Source of the DNA: Buddleja alternifolia
Lineage: Eukaryota > Streptophyta > Magnoliopsida > Lamiales > Scrophulariaceae
Assembly (NCBI GenBank): GCA_019426215.1
Contig: CM033402.1
Span: 25,641,102 to 25,705,101, forward strand
Length of the DNA: 64,000 nt
Direction of reading: 5' to 3'
Below the pieces are notes generated by a model that was given only the letters and a program-made list of their open reading frames with translations, was not told the origin of the DNA and searched no databases. Shown piece by piece: positions 11,204-21,156 of this stretch. The position numbers and the translations under genes are program-made. Position 1 is the first letter of the stretch. Each line of letters opens with the position of its first letter.

Positions 11204-12363
11204 CCTGATCGCTAGCCAAATCCTGCGAAAGAGGATTAGCACCAGGCTCTGCAACTGGTTTAGAAGAAGTGGAAAGAGGGGCACTCGCTGGTTCCTCAAG
11301 CGTTGGTTCTGCGGGAGCGCTTGTTGAGCCTTTAAGAGTAGACCACGGCGTGCGCTTTCGGTAAAGTGGCACTTCCACTTCTTCTACTTCTTCTTCTGTC
11401 TCTGGCCAAATAGTGATCGCTGGAGGAGGAGAAGAGGTTTTCGAAGGAGGGGAGGGAGACTTCTTCTTCTTCGTCTCCTTCTTTTGATTCTTCGCTGGCT
11501 TGGAGGACTCACGATCTTCAACGCAGTTTTTCTCTTCTGGCTCATCTGATGAGGAAGTGGCTCTATCCTCATCATCACCATGTACTTTGCCTTCAGTAAG
11601 GCCTTCAGCCTGGAGTCACTTACGCTCTTCTTTAGAAACAGCTACTCCACCAACTCGCTTATCATCTTCTTCCCGTAAAATTTTATTTCTGGAAATTTGG
11701 ATCCTTGGGAAGTAACAAATCCACAAGCGCTTAAAATAAAACTAATCAAAATCCCATAAGGCTTGGGAATCATCGACTTTTGCATCGCTACCTTAAAGTG
11801 ATTAAAAATGTACACAGCCTAGTTGTCCTTTAGCTTGGTCAACACGGCGATAGAGACTTTATCAGAAGATCATTTTCGACACTCAATCATCTTCACACAA
11901 ATATCATCCAGAATGACATGTTCGCCCTTCATGTCTTCTTGAAATTTGATTTGTAAGCAACATCAACGTCATCACGATGAACTTGTTCCCAGAACTTCCT
12001 AGAGGCTCCCATGAATACCTCTTCAACTTCACACCCATCAACAGGTAGTTTTAGTAGATCAGCAAGCAATTGTGAAGAAAGCATAGATGGGGTTTCAGCA
12101 GATGGAAACGAACAAGAGATTGAGTCACCATCGTCAGAAATGACGGCATTTTCAAAGAAAAATTTAACTTCATCCTTATGAATGAGAGAATGAGAGGTGA
12201 TAAGGGTTCTCAAACCGGATTCTTCAATGAGAGGAAAGATTTGTCTTATCGGAAAGTTTTGGTTCTCGAATAGGTATTCCCAATTAAGTAGGAAACCCGC
12301 ATTAAAACCCATCGCTATAGAAGATTTTCCAGCAGTAGATGTGGAAGACTTTGGTGGCGCCAT

Positions 12364-13142
12364 TGATGAAAAGATAAGCTTTTGAGAAGGAAGAAGAAAG
12401 TTTTTTCCCTTAGAGAGTAATTTTTACAGCAAAGAAAGTATGAAAGTGATAAAGTTTTTCTATAAAAATTTTAAGGGTTTAAATAGATAACAAAAAGTAA
12501 CTCATCAATTTCTTGATGAATGCCACGTGTGAATGCAATTAATCAAAAATGAAAAATATTGAATCTGAGTCATTTAATCATAAAGACGGATGTTAAAGGT
12601 GCGAAGAATTAGGTTATCTGTTGTAAATATAAAATTTTTGAGTCCGTAGTTACTTTTTCAAAAATGTTTGAGAGTTTGAAAATTTTCAGCGTGAATTGCA
12701 CGCGCCTGTTGGTACACTGTCAGTTTGATGTGATAGGAACGTGTGGGCAGTTGTCAAATCTTATCTTTTGGACTTATCCCCACGCTACCTTTAGCGACGA
12801 AAACAGTGCATAATTTTCAGAGAAAGTTACTTGGCGTTAAAGAGGGAATTTTCTTAACGCTGAAGTTGTATTTAAATGAAAGAACTTTTAATCGTTGTTG
12901 GGAAATGATACTTTTATTTTATTAGCAATCAAATTGTCATGCATAAAGGTAAACGCTAGTGATCAATGCATAGAGTTTTTCAAAGTCATTTTTGATCATT
13001 GTCGCTTACTAATTGGAATAAGTACAATTTTAAAGTTCCCCTTAAAATTGATAACTCATTTCAATGTTGAAAACGCTTTAGACATAATAGTAAAGTGGAT
13101 TCCCCTTAAGCTACATGCCTATAAAAGTATGATGCTTCATGA
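12364..13142 (-). promoter_or_regulatory. Spacer between pol and third ORF, copy A, with TATA-like box
   Basis: Non-coding and homologous to the copy B spacer at 16885-17757. On the minus strand a CTATTTAAACCC box lies 113-120 bases before the ORF start, the same distance as in B. G-rich purine tracts (AAGGGGAA) follow the pol stop. The direction and conserved spacing suggest an internal promoter for the third ORF; this is inference. Confidence 0.45.
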
Positions 13143-15816
13143 TTAAGCATTTAAATCAATTATACCTAATTCACTTCTCAAAGTGAGAAAATTTTGTTCG
13201 TTGAACGCTTTTGTGAAGATATCTGCCAATTGTTTGTCAGTTCCAATGAGGTGCATGGAGATATCTTTCTTTTGAACATGGTTGCGCAAAAAATGGTAAC
13301 GAATGTCAATGTGTTTAGTTCTAGAATGAAGGACTGGGTTTTGAGTCATAGCTAAAGCGCTTTGGTTATCACAGTGGATTAGGGTAGGACCTAAGAGGAT
13401 TCCACAATCTTTAAGTTGTTGCCTCATCCAAAGAATTTGTGCAAAACAGCTTCCAGCGGCTACATACTCGGCTTTAACGGTAGAAGTCGCTATGGATTGT
13501 TGTTTCTTACTATGCCACGAAACCAATCTATCACCTAGAAATTTACATGTACCACTAGTACTTTTTCTATCTATTTTGCATCCTGCAAAATCTGCGTCTG
13601 AATAGCCAATTAGTTCAAAATGGGAGTCCCTTGGATACCATAAGCCCACATTTTGTGTGCCTATTAGGTATTTAAGGATTCTCTTGGCAGCAATTAAGTG
13701 TGACTCTCTAGGATTAGCTTGAAAGCGTGCACACATGCATACCGAAAACATAATATCAGGTCTACTAGAGGTAAGATAAAGAAGTGATCCAATGATACCT
13801 CTATAGTTAGTGATATCAATTTTCTTCCCACTTTCATCTTTATCTAACTTAAGCGTTTGGCTCATTGGCATTTTTGAAGATGATGCATTTTCCATACCAA
13901 ATTTCTTAATCATATCTCTTGTATATTTAGCTTGGTTTATAAATATGTCATTAGCTAGTTGTTTAATTTGTAATCCTATGAAGAAAGTTAATTCACCCAT
14001 CATGCTCATTTCAAATTGATCTTGCATTATTTTCGAAAATTTCTCACAAAATCGCTTATTCATAGATCCGAAACTAATATCATCAACATAAATTTGGACT
14101 AAGAGAATATCTTCATTATGGGTAATTTTAAATAACGTTGTTTTAACGCTGCCTTCTGAAAAGCCTTTACCTATAAGAAAGATAGAGAGAGTGTCGTACC
14201 ATGCTCTTGGTGCTTGTTTAAGGCCATATAGTACCTTATCCAATTTGTAGACCATACTTTTGTCATGGTTGTTGGTGAATCTTGGGGGTTGCTCCACATA
14301 CACTTCTTCTTGAAGTTTACCATTCAGGAAAGCATTCTTCACTTCCATTTGATACACTGTAAATTTGTTGAATGCAGCAAATGCTAGGAACATCCGAATC
14401 GTTTCAAGACGGGCTATTGGGGCATAAGTTTCATCAAAGTTAATACCCTCTTCTTGAAAATAACCCTGAGCGACTAATCTGGCTTTGTTTCTTATAACAA
14501 TACCATCTTCATCCATTTTGTTCCTAAAAACCCATCTAGTCCTAATAACTCCTTGGTGAGTTGGCCTGGGAACTAGCATTCAAACCTTACTACGCTCAAA
14601 TTAGTTAAGCTCCTCTTGCATCGCTTCTACCCAACTTGAATCACTAAGCGCTTCATCCACCTTCTTTGGTTCCATTTGAGATAGGAAGCTTGCAAACATG
14701 GCCTCATTGAGTATAGCGGCCCTAGTTCTCATAGGAGCTACAATATCTCCAATTACTAGTTTTGGTGGATGGTCTCTAACCATTTTTTGTCTGGTTGGAA
14801 TGGGTTGAGAGACTCTTGATTATCAGTCACTTGACCCTCATTTGTCTCTTGTGCAGTTGCTTCATTATTGACATTTCCAATTTGCTCCTGATTCATTCTC
14901 TTCATGATCATCAGCGTTTCTTACAACATCATCATTGATAACCTCACGAGTAACCTTAGGATTGGGCACAAAGATCTCATCATCCTCATCATCATCACTA
15001 TCATCACCAAGATTGATTTGTGACGTTTGTTGGGTAAGATCTTCAACTCCTAAATTATCAATATCAACCTTACTCGGTTCTTGGTTAGCATCATCAAACA
15101 CAACCTGAATGGATTCTTCAAGCTTCAATTTAATCGTATTTAGGATGTGAAAACTCATTCCATTTTTGGCATAGCCTATAAAGATTCTCTCATCTGCTTT
15201 AGGATCAAATGTCTTTAGATTGTGGGATCCATTGTTATGAATGAAACATTTTAAACCAAATACATGAAAATATGAAACGTTAGACTGACGTCCCTTCCAC
15301 AACTCATATAGAATCTTTTCATGTTGCTTGTTGATCATACACCGGTTCTGAGTGTAGCAAGCGGTATTGATTGCTTTGGCCCAAAACCTTTGAGGCAGCA
15401 TGGACTCAGCTAGCATTGTCTTATCGGCTTTTTTAAGTGTTGTTTTCCGTCGCTGGGCAACTCCATTTTGTTGAGGTGTTCTAGGCACAAAATACTCATG
15501 AAGTATTCCAAAATCTGTACAAAACTTCTCAACAATATGGTGTGTAAATTCAGTTCCTCTATCGCTTCTAATTCTTATCACCTTAAGATCTTTTGAAGTT
15601 TGTAATTGACGAATTAGCGCTATGAGATTGACACTAGTTTCATCTTTGGACGCTTAAAATTCTATCTATGTATAGCGTGAGAAATCATCAACTATCACTA
15701 GCGAATACTTTTTACGACTAACACTCATGATTTGAATAGGAGCAAACAAATCTAAATGCAATAGTTCAAGAATTCTAGAAGTAGATAGATGAGGTTTCTT
15801 CTTAAAAGATGATTTA
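13143..15816 (-). pseudogene. pol: Sirevirus pol (integrase, RT, RNase H), copy A
   Basis: It reads from a partial integrase at the right edge (15816) to RNase H, ending ELGIIDLNA at 13143. Integrase shows RSDRGTEF near 15560 and PQQNGVAQRRK near 15460, where the catalytic E is replaced by Q (VAERR in copies D and E). RT shows QIYVDDISFG near 14080 and RNase H shows GYSDADFAG near 13590. A TAA (from CAA) at 14601-14603 and a TGA (from TGG) at 14580-14582 lie between integrase and RT; frameshifts occur near 14860 and 15650. From 14579 down to 13143, 478 codons are open, matching the second half of the 1,083-aa copy E pol. Confidence 0.88.
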
Positions 15817-16884
15817 ACTTAGTCGCTCAGGGTTATTGTCAAGAAGAAGGTATTGATTTTGATGAAACGTATGTCCCAGTGGCCCGTCTTGAAGCTATTA
15901 GGATGTTCCTAGCATTTGCCGCATTCAACAAGTTCATAGTGTACCAAATGGACGTGAAGAGTGCATTCCTGAATGGTAAACTCCAAGAAGAAGTCTATGT
16001 GGAGCAACCTCCAGGATTCATCAACAGCCATGGCAAAAGTATGGTCTACAAATTGGATAAGGCACTCTATGACCTTAAACAAGCTCCAAGAGCATGGTAT
16101 GACATTCTCTCCATCTTCCTCATAGGTAAAGGCTTTTCAAAGGCAGCATTGATATAACGTTATTTAAAATTACCCATAATCAAGATATTCTCTTAGTCCA
16201 AATTTATGTTGATGATATTATATTTGGTTCTACTAATAAGCGATTGTGTGAGAAATTTTCGAAAATAAGGCAAGATCAATTTGAAATGAGCATGATGGGT
16301 GAATTAACTTTCTTCGTAGGATTACAAGTTAAACAACTCCCTAATTGCATATTTATAAACCAAGCTAAATATACAAGAGATATGATTAAGAAATTTGGTA
16401 TGGAAAATGCATCATCTTTAAAATTTCTAATGAGCCAAACGCTTAAGTTAGATAAAGATGAAAGTGGAAAGAAAATTGATATCACTAACTATAGAGGTAT
16501 CATTGGATCACTTCTTTATCTTACCGCTAGTAGACCCGATATTATATTTTCGGTATGCATGTGTGCACGCTTGGGAGCTGTTGTGCACAAATCCTTTGGA
16601 TGAGACAACAACTTAGAGATTATGGAACAATCTTAGGTCCTACCCCAATCCATTGTGATAACCAAAGCGCTTTAGCTATGACCCAAAATCCTGTTCTTCA
16701 TTCTAGAACTAAACACATTGACATTCGATACCATTTCTTGCGTGACCATGTTCAAAAGAAAGATATTTCCATGCACTTCATTGAAACTGACAAACAATTG
16801 GCAGATATCTTCACCAAAGCGCTCAATGAACAACACTTCCTTACTTTGAGGTGTGAATTAGGTATGATCGATTTAAACGCTTAA
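15817..16884 (+). pseudogene. pol: Sirevirus pol (RT and RNase H), copy B
   Basis: The left end enters RT at [14 protein letters not shown] (about 15829), so protease, integrase and early RT are missing. RT is open from 15879 to 16157 ([20 protein letters not shown]), shifts frame by an indel near 16140 (GKGFSKAAL where E has [11 protein letters not shown]), and continues with [11 protein letters not shown] near 16207. Near 16570 about 270 bp are missing relative to copy E, joining the RT end to the middle of RNase H ([13 protein letters not shown]) and removing the first RNase H acidic motif. The C-terminus, ELGMIDLNA, is intact to the stop at 16884. Confidence 0.88.
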
Positions 16885-17757
16885 ATCATAAAGCATCATA
16901 ATTTATAGACATAAAATTTAGGGGGAATCCACTTTAAATTTATATCCAAAATGTTTTTCAAACATTTGAAATGAGTTATCAATTTTAGGGGGAACTTTAA
17001 AATTGTACTTGTTTCAATTCATAAGCGACTGTGATCAAAATTGACTTTGAAAATTTATGCATTGATCACTAGCGCTTATCTATTATGCATATCAAAATCA
17101 ATCTCTAATAAATGAAAATGTCTTTTATAAATCCAAGCGGTTGATTTTATCCTTAACTTTAAGAAAATTAAATTTTGTTCTTAAAAGGACTTCAGCGTTA
17201 AAAAGATTCCCACTTTAACGCTAAGTAATCTTTTTCTGAAACTAATGCATAGTTTTTATCGCTGAAAGTAGCGTGTGGATAAGTCCAAAAGATTAGATTT
17301 GACAACTGCCCACACGTGCTTATCACATCAAACTGACGGTTAATGATTCCTATCTAAAAGCTAGGCGGTTCAGTAACTGCACCAGTCTGAGTACGTGTCA
17401 GTGTACTATCAGGCGCGTGTATTTCATGCTGAAAATTTCAAATTTATTCAAACATTTTTGAAAAAGTAACTGCGGATTTTTAACCATTAAATTCCACAGT
17501 AGTTACCCATTTTACCGCACTTTTTGACATCCGTCTTTATGAGTAAACTGCTCAGATTTACTTTGCATAATTTTTAAAATTAACTTCTGAACACGTGTCA
17601 TTTATCTACCAGTTGAGGAGTTATTTTTGCTTCCTATTTAAACCCTTCATAACCTTTACAGTCAAATTTTATCTTCCCAAGTCTCTCTACTGTAAAAGTT
17701 CTCTCTAAGGAAAAAAGATTATCTTTTCTCTCCTCCCAAGCTTTTCCAAGTTCATCA
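16885..17757 (+). promoter_or_regulatory. Spacer between pol and third ORF, copy B, candidate internal promoter
   Basis: Non-coding. Two purine tracts of the AGGGGGAA type (near 16919 and 16987) follow the pol stop and resemble polypurine tracts. ACGTGTCA motifs occur near 17392 and 17592. CCTATTTAAACCC at 17633-17645 is a good TATA-box candidate, followed by a pyrimidine-rich stretch (TCTCTCTACTG, TTCTCTCTAAGG) and the ORF start at 17758. The box-to-ATG distance matches copy A. Confidence 0.5.
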
Positions 17758-18985
17758 ATGGCACCCAAATCTTCCAAATCGGCTGCCGAAAAATCTTCCA
17801 AATTAGAGAAACAAGTCACTGTTAACGCCGGTTTTCTTGTTAACTGGGACTATCTCTTTGATAACCAAAATTTCCCTCTTCGAACTGTTCTTCCTCTTGT
17901 TCAGGAATCTGGTTTACGCGATATAATAACTGCCGTTTTTAACTTCTTTGAGGAAGAAACTCTCTTTTTCTTCATGAACGCAAAAATCTCCGACGACGAA
18001 AACTCCATTTCCTGCGTCTTTCCCTTCGCTCGTGAGACCTTCGTCCTCACCCCTTCTCTGATTTCTTCTCTACTAAATTTGCCAAGTGATGGTGCCGAAG
18101 TGGAAAATGTCACTCTTGGTGATGCTACAAAGGTATGGACATTGATCAAGAAAGATGAAGTTGAGGCTGCCTGCGAACCCAACTTCAAGAAAAATGATAT
18201 GAAGGGCGAGTATGTCATTCTTGCGGATATATGCGCCCAGATGATCGAATGCAGAAAGGGAAGTTTCGATAAAGTTTCCAATCTCCAGTACAAGATGATG
18301 GTATCCATTCTGACCAAGCTGAAGTTAAATTGGTCACTTTATGTGTTCAATCGCTTCAAGCAAGCGATGGCCAAGTCGGTAAATCCCAAACCTTACGGGA
18401 TTGTTTTAAGTCGAATTCTTAGCGCTAGCGGTTACACCAATTCTACTGGAAAGAAAATACCTGCGCTAAAGTTTTATGGAAAGAAAATGATTAGCAAGCT
18501 GCTAAGGCTAAGGAAGCGAGGTGGAGCAGCGGTTCCCTAAGACGAGCGTGAGCGACTTCTTGCCGAAGGAGTTGTTCGAAGTGATGATGAAGAACAAGCG
18601 TCTTCGCCTTCGTCATCATCTTCATCAGAAAAAGAGGTGGTAGTTAAGCGACCCAAATGAAAAATCACTTTGAAAGTCGTTGAGCCATCAAAACTAGCAA
18701 AGAAGCAGAAGCAGAAGCCGGAGCCTAAGAAAAAACAGAAATCTCCTTCTCCTAAATCACCTTCTCCCCCTCCGGCGTTTATCTTCAATCTAAATGAAGA
18801 AGAAGAAGTACCACTAGCACACAGACGTACTCCTTCATCCACTCCAGCTGCATCAACAAGCTCTCTAGTTGAGCCAGCGCTTGAAGACTCAGCTAGTGTT
18901 CCTCCTCCATCTCCAGACGATGTTCCTGAATCTTTTCCTGAGCTTAGAGCCACTACTCTTTCTAAAAAGGCTGCTCGTTTTCAGG

Positions 18986-19067
18986 GTAAGTACTTGTGAA
19001 AAACAAAGTAGTTTATCCTTTCCTCGTTAAGCTTCCTTTTCTAACGCTAGGATAAAACCTCTTTCAG
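18986..19067 (+). other. Intron 1 of the copy B third ORF
   Basis: The donor is CAGG|GTAAGTAC. The acceptor is CCTCTTTCAG|CC. A consensus plant branch site, TTCTAAC, lies about 25 nt before the acceptor. At 82 nt it is a normal size for a short plant intron. It contains stops in the ORF frame, while splicing joins two exons in phase 1. The homologous intron in copy A has diverged in sequence but keeps its splice sites. Confidence 0.8.
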
Positions 19068-19244
19068 CCGAAGTTGATGCGGATATTCAAAATGTTCTTA
19101 ACACTCTCTAGACTTTGAATATACCTATTCGTGCTGATCCCCTCACTTCTTTTCTCGATTTAGATCCTGATGAAGAGGTCCTGGAGCCTGAGGAAACTGT
19201 ACCAACTGTTGAAACAGATCAAGCGACTGATGATAGTCCTCAGG

Positions 19245-19323
19245 GTAAGCGTTGTAGTATCTTATTTTAATTTCTACTTAGTAGAAATTTTGCTTGCTTT
19301 TCTCAAACGCTTACATGTATCAG
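19245..19323 (+). other. Intron 2 of the copy B third ORF
   Basis: The donor is CTCAGG|GTAAGCG and the acceptor ACATGTATCAG|CTC, giving 79 nt. Splicing in phase 1 restores the frame between the exon ending DDSPQ and the exon starting QDAPDADAP. The position is identical in copy A. Confidence 0.75.
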
Positions 19324-20154
19324 CTCAAGATGCACCAGATGCTGATGCACCTTCACCTTCCGAGATTCCTGCTGAATTGGATGTGGATATGGAAGCAGTT
19401 GTGGATATCGCTAAGGAAGTAGCTCATGTCCTTCCTGACACTGACACATCTCCAGTCAGTGAAGCGACTGAGCATGCTGAGCGGTCGATAGAAGTGGCCC
19501 CTATCCCAACTGAATCTATTGCCTTTGTTCCCACTCCAACCGGATCTCCTCTTCGTGTCATAGACTTCTTTCCTCACGGATACAATACAGACGTTGACTT
19601 TTACTATGCCGCTAGAGAGCTTGACGCCAGGCAGTTAGTCGAAATGGAAATCAATTTTCAAAATACTCTCCATAGGTCTGATCTCTCCAACTCTGACAAG
19701 TTTAATTTCTTCGAGCGATTCGCCGATCTAGGTCTTTACAATCTTGAGCGACTCCAATCTCGACTTGAGTATATTCGTCGGCCAGCGTTCAACATGACTG
19801 AATTTGACGAGAAGCGCTTTAACTTCACTGATCATTCTGAAGAATCCTTTTATCCTTTGCGCCAGAATAAAGTCGTCATCAAGAATCCCCATATGGGTGA
19901 TTGGTCAAAGAATCCAGAAAAAGAAATCCTCAACCGAAATGGATACTTCGCTTTTCAAAAAGAAGTTCTGATAGGAGTCGTTTTTGCATGAGTTTTTAGG
20001 CCTTTTTAGTGACAATTCAGGCCCGTATGTAGTTCATTTCGTGCCATTCGTGCGTTTAATATGTGTGTAAAGTGATTTCAGGTAGTAAGCGACGATGGAC
20101 GAAGAAAAGGGCAAAAAAATGACTCATTTATCCAACTCTACTCAAGGCTTCGCA

Positions 20155-20390
20155 GTGAGGCGCCCAAGCGCCACTTTACCCACGCCCAGGCGCAATCCTA
20201 GCAGACAGAAGTCAAGCTTCGTAGAGCCACGCCTAGGCGCCTGAACACCCGTGCCTAGGCGCCACACCTCCCGCGCCTGGGCACCTCAATTCTCCACGCC
20301 TGGGCTCCCCTGAGCTTTTGCCCCAAGAAACACACGGCACGTAGGCTGCGCCTAGGCGCCGATCGACGCGCGCCCAAGCGCCGCGATAAC
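20155..20390. repeat. GC-rich CGCCTAGGCGCC palindrome cluster in Athila U3
   Basis: At least eight variants of CGCC(T/C)AGGCGCC occur at intervals of roughly 20-40 bp, in a GC-rich island within an AT-rich LTR. It abuts the TATA box at 20404. The 3' LTR carries the same block at about 34130-34335 with one internal deletion. Confidence 0.75.
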
Positions 20391-20403
20391 AGAATTCTGG
20401 AAG

Positions 20404-20410
20404 TATAAAA
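20404..20410 (+). promoter_or_regulatory. TATA box of the Athila 5' LTR
   Basis: TATAAAA in GAAGTATAAAATTGG, directly after the GC palindrome cluster and about 440 bp into the LTR. The same box is at 34353-34359 in the 3' LTR. It is the best candidate core promoter for the genomic RNA. Confidence 0.65.
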
Positions 20411-21156
20411 TTGGATTTTTCAATTCATTTGAGGGGTTGGAAATCTGGGGTTTGGGGAGGCATTTTCTGGGTTTTTGAGCCATCATTTCATCTACTTTGA
20501 AGGGCAAGAAAGAGATAGGAGCTAAGGATTGAAATTCTAAAGCAAGGATCCATCATCAAGCAATTGAGGGAGTTTTAATTGCTTGCATTTACATGTTTAT
20601 TTCCATGAGTATGTATATGTTTGTATTAGATTTTCTTAAGGCCTTGATGAGAGGCTAAATTGTAGAACTAAGGCCATGTGAAGGCCAAATTTATGAGTCA
20701 ATAAATATGAAGTGATTTTTGTATTAATTCTCCTATTGCTTTGTGTGTTAATTTTATGCTTTTATTCCAATCATGTGCTTGATCACCATATGCTTGCTAT
20801 CTTGCCTAATCTAGTCGTTCGAGAGAAGATAGGTTAGGGTTCAAAGGAATTAACACATCATCCGAAACAAATGACGAATTGCCCCTAGAGATAGGTAAAG
20901 ATTTTCGGGTGCTGTTAGCCGGATTTATCCGGGGAAGCTCTAGATCATTAATGCGTGGTTATTGATTAGATTCTCGGAAAGACATATTTAGAGAACCGTC
21001 AATTAATCATAGGATTATTATGAGCCGATACATCGGGTAATAGTAAACTAAGGAGTTTCCACCAAAGCAATAGGAGTCTAATAATTCGAGGAGTAACTCA
21101 GATATATTGACGAGTAGATTTGGTTGTAGCATGTGCCTTAGTCATTTTATCATACG

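Larger units (their letters stand above)
9931..12363 (-). pseudogene. Sirevirus third ORF ('envelope-like' position), copy A, with two introns
   Basis: The product has no established function; it occupies the place called envelope-like in Sireviruses. The start (ATG complement at 12361-12363) matches MAP[KP] starts in copies B, D and E. The N-terminal 140 codons align with copy B (FLLNWEYLFENQNFPIR; FFFENAVISDDGDSIS). A one-base deletion near 11930 shifts the frame. A Ser/Pro/Lys/Glu-rich low-complexity part follows (about 11200-11720). Two introns (11203-11136 and 10955-10876) separate exons homologous to copy B. The last exon contains RNPHMGDWEKNP near 10330 and ends truncated near 9931. 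The acceptor of the second intron reads AA instead of AG. Confidence 0.75.
9931..15816 (-). mobile_element. Sirevirus-like copia fragment, copy A
   Basis: Read right to left it carries integrase, RT, RNase H, a 0.8-kb spacer and a third ORF, colinear with copy E. It lacks gag, protease, the third-ORF 3' end and both LTRs. Its left edge (about 9930) abuts copia relic sequence. Its right edge (about 15816) falls within integrase and joins the RT of copy B in the opposite orientation. Stops and frameshifts occur in every ORF. Confidence 0.8.
17758..19968 (+). pseudogene. Sirevirus third ORF, copy B, 5' part with two introns
   Basis: Function is unknown. The ATG at 17758 gives MAPKSSKSAAEK, conserved with A, D and E. 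Exon 1 has a globular N-terminal domain of about 260 codons (GFLVNWDYLFDNQNFPLR; ADICAQMIECRKGSFDKV; KLNWSLYVFNRFKQAM), then stops at 18538 and 18658, then a Lys/Pro/Ser-rich region. Intron 1 (18986-19067) and intron 2 (19245-19323) splice in phase 1, keep the frame and give exons matching copy A. Exon 2 has a TAG at 19109. Exon 3 runs open to the Athila insertion at 19968 and resumes at 35321 in frame. All lesions seen are single-base stops, not indels. Confidence 0.8.

Noticed and set aside
9931..19968. A recent perfect palindrome formed by duplication of a single Sirevirus copy (A and B arms)
   Set aside because: The arms differ by roughly 10 percent in RT protein and more in the spacers, and have different lesions, so they behave as separate old copies or a very old inversion.
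20155..20390. CRISPR-like array of short palindromic repeats
   Set aside because: Units are degenerate, spacing is irregular, there are no unique spacers of constant length, and the block is part of both LTRs of a plant retrotransposon.
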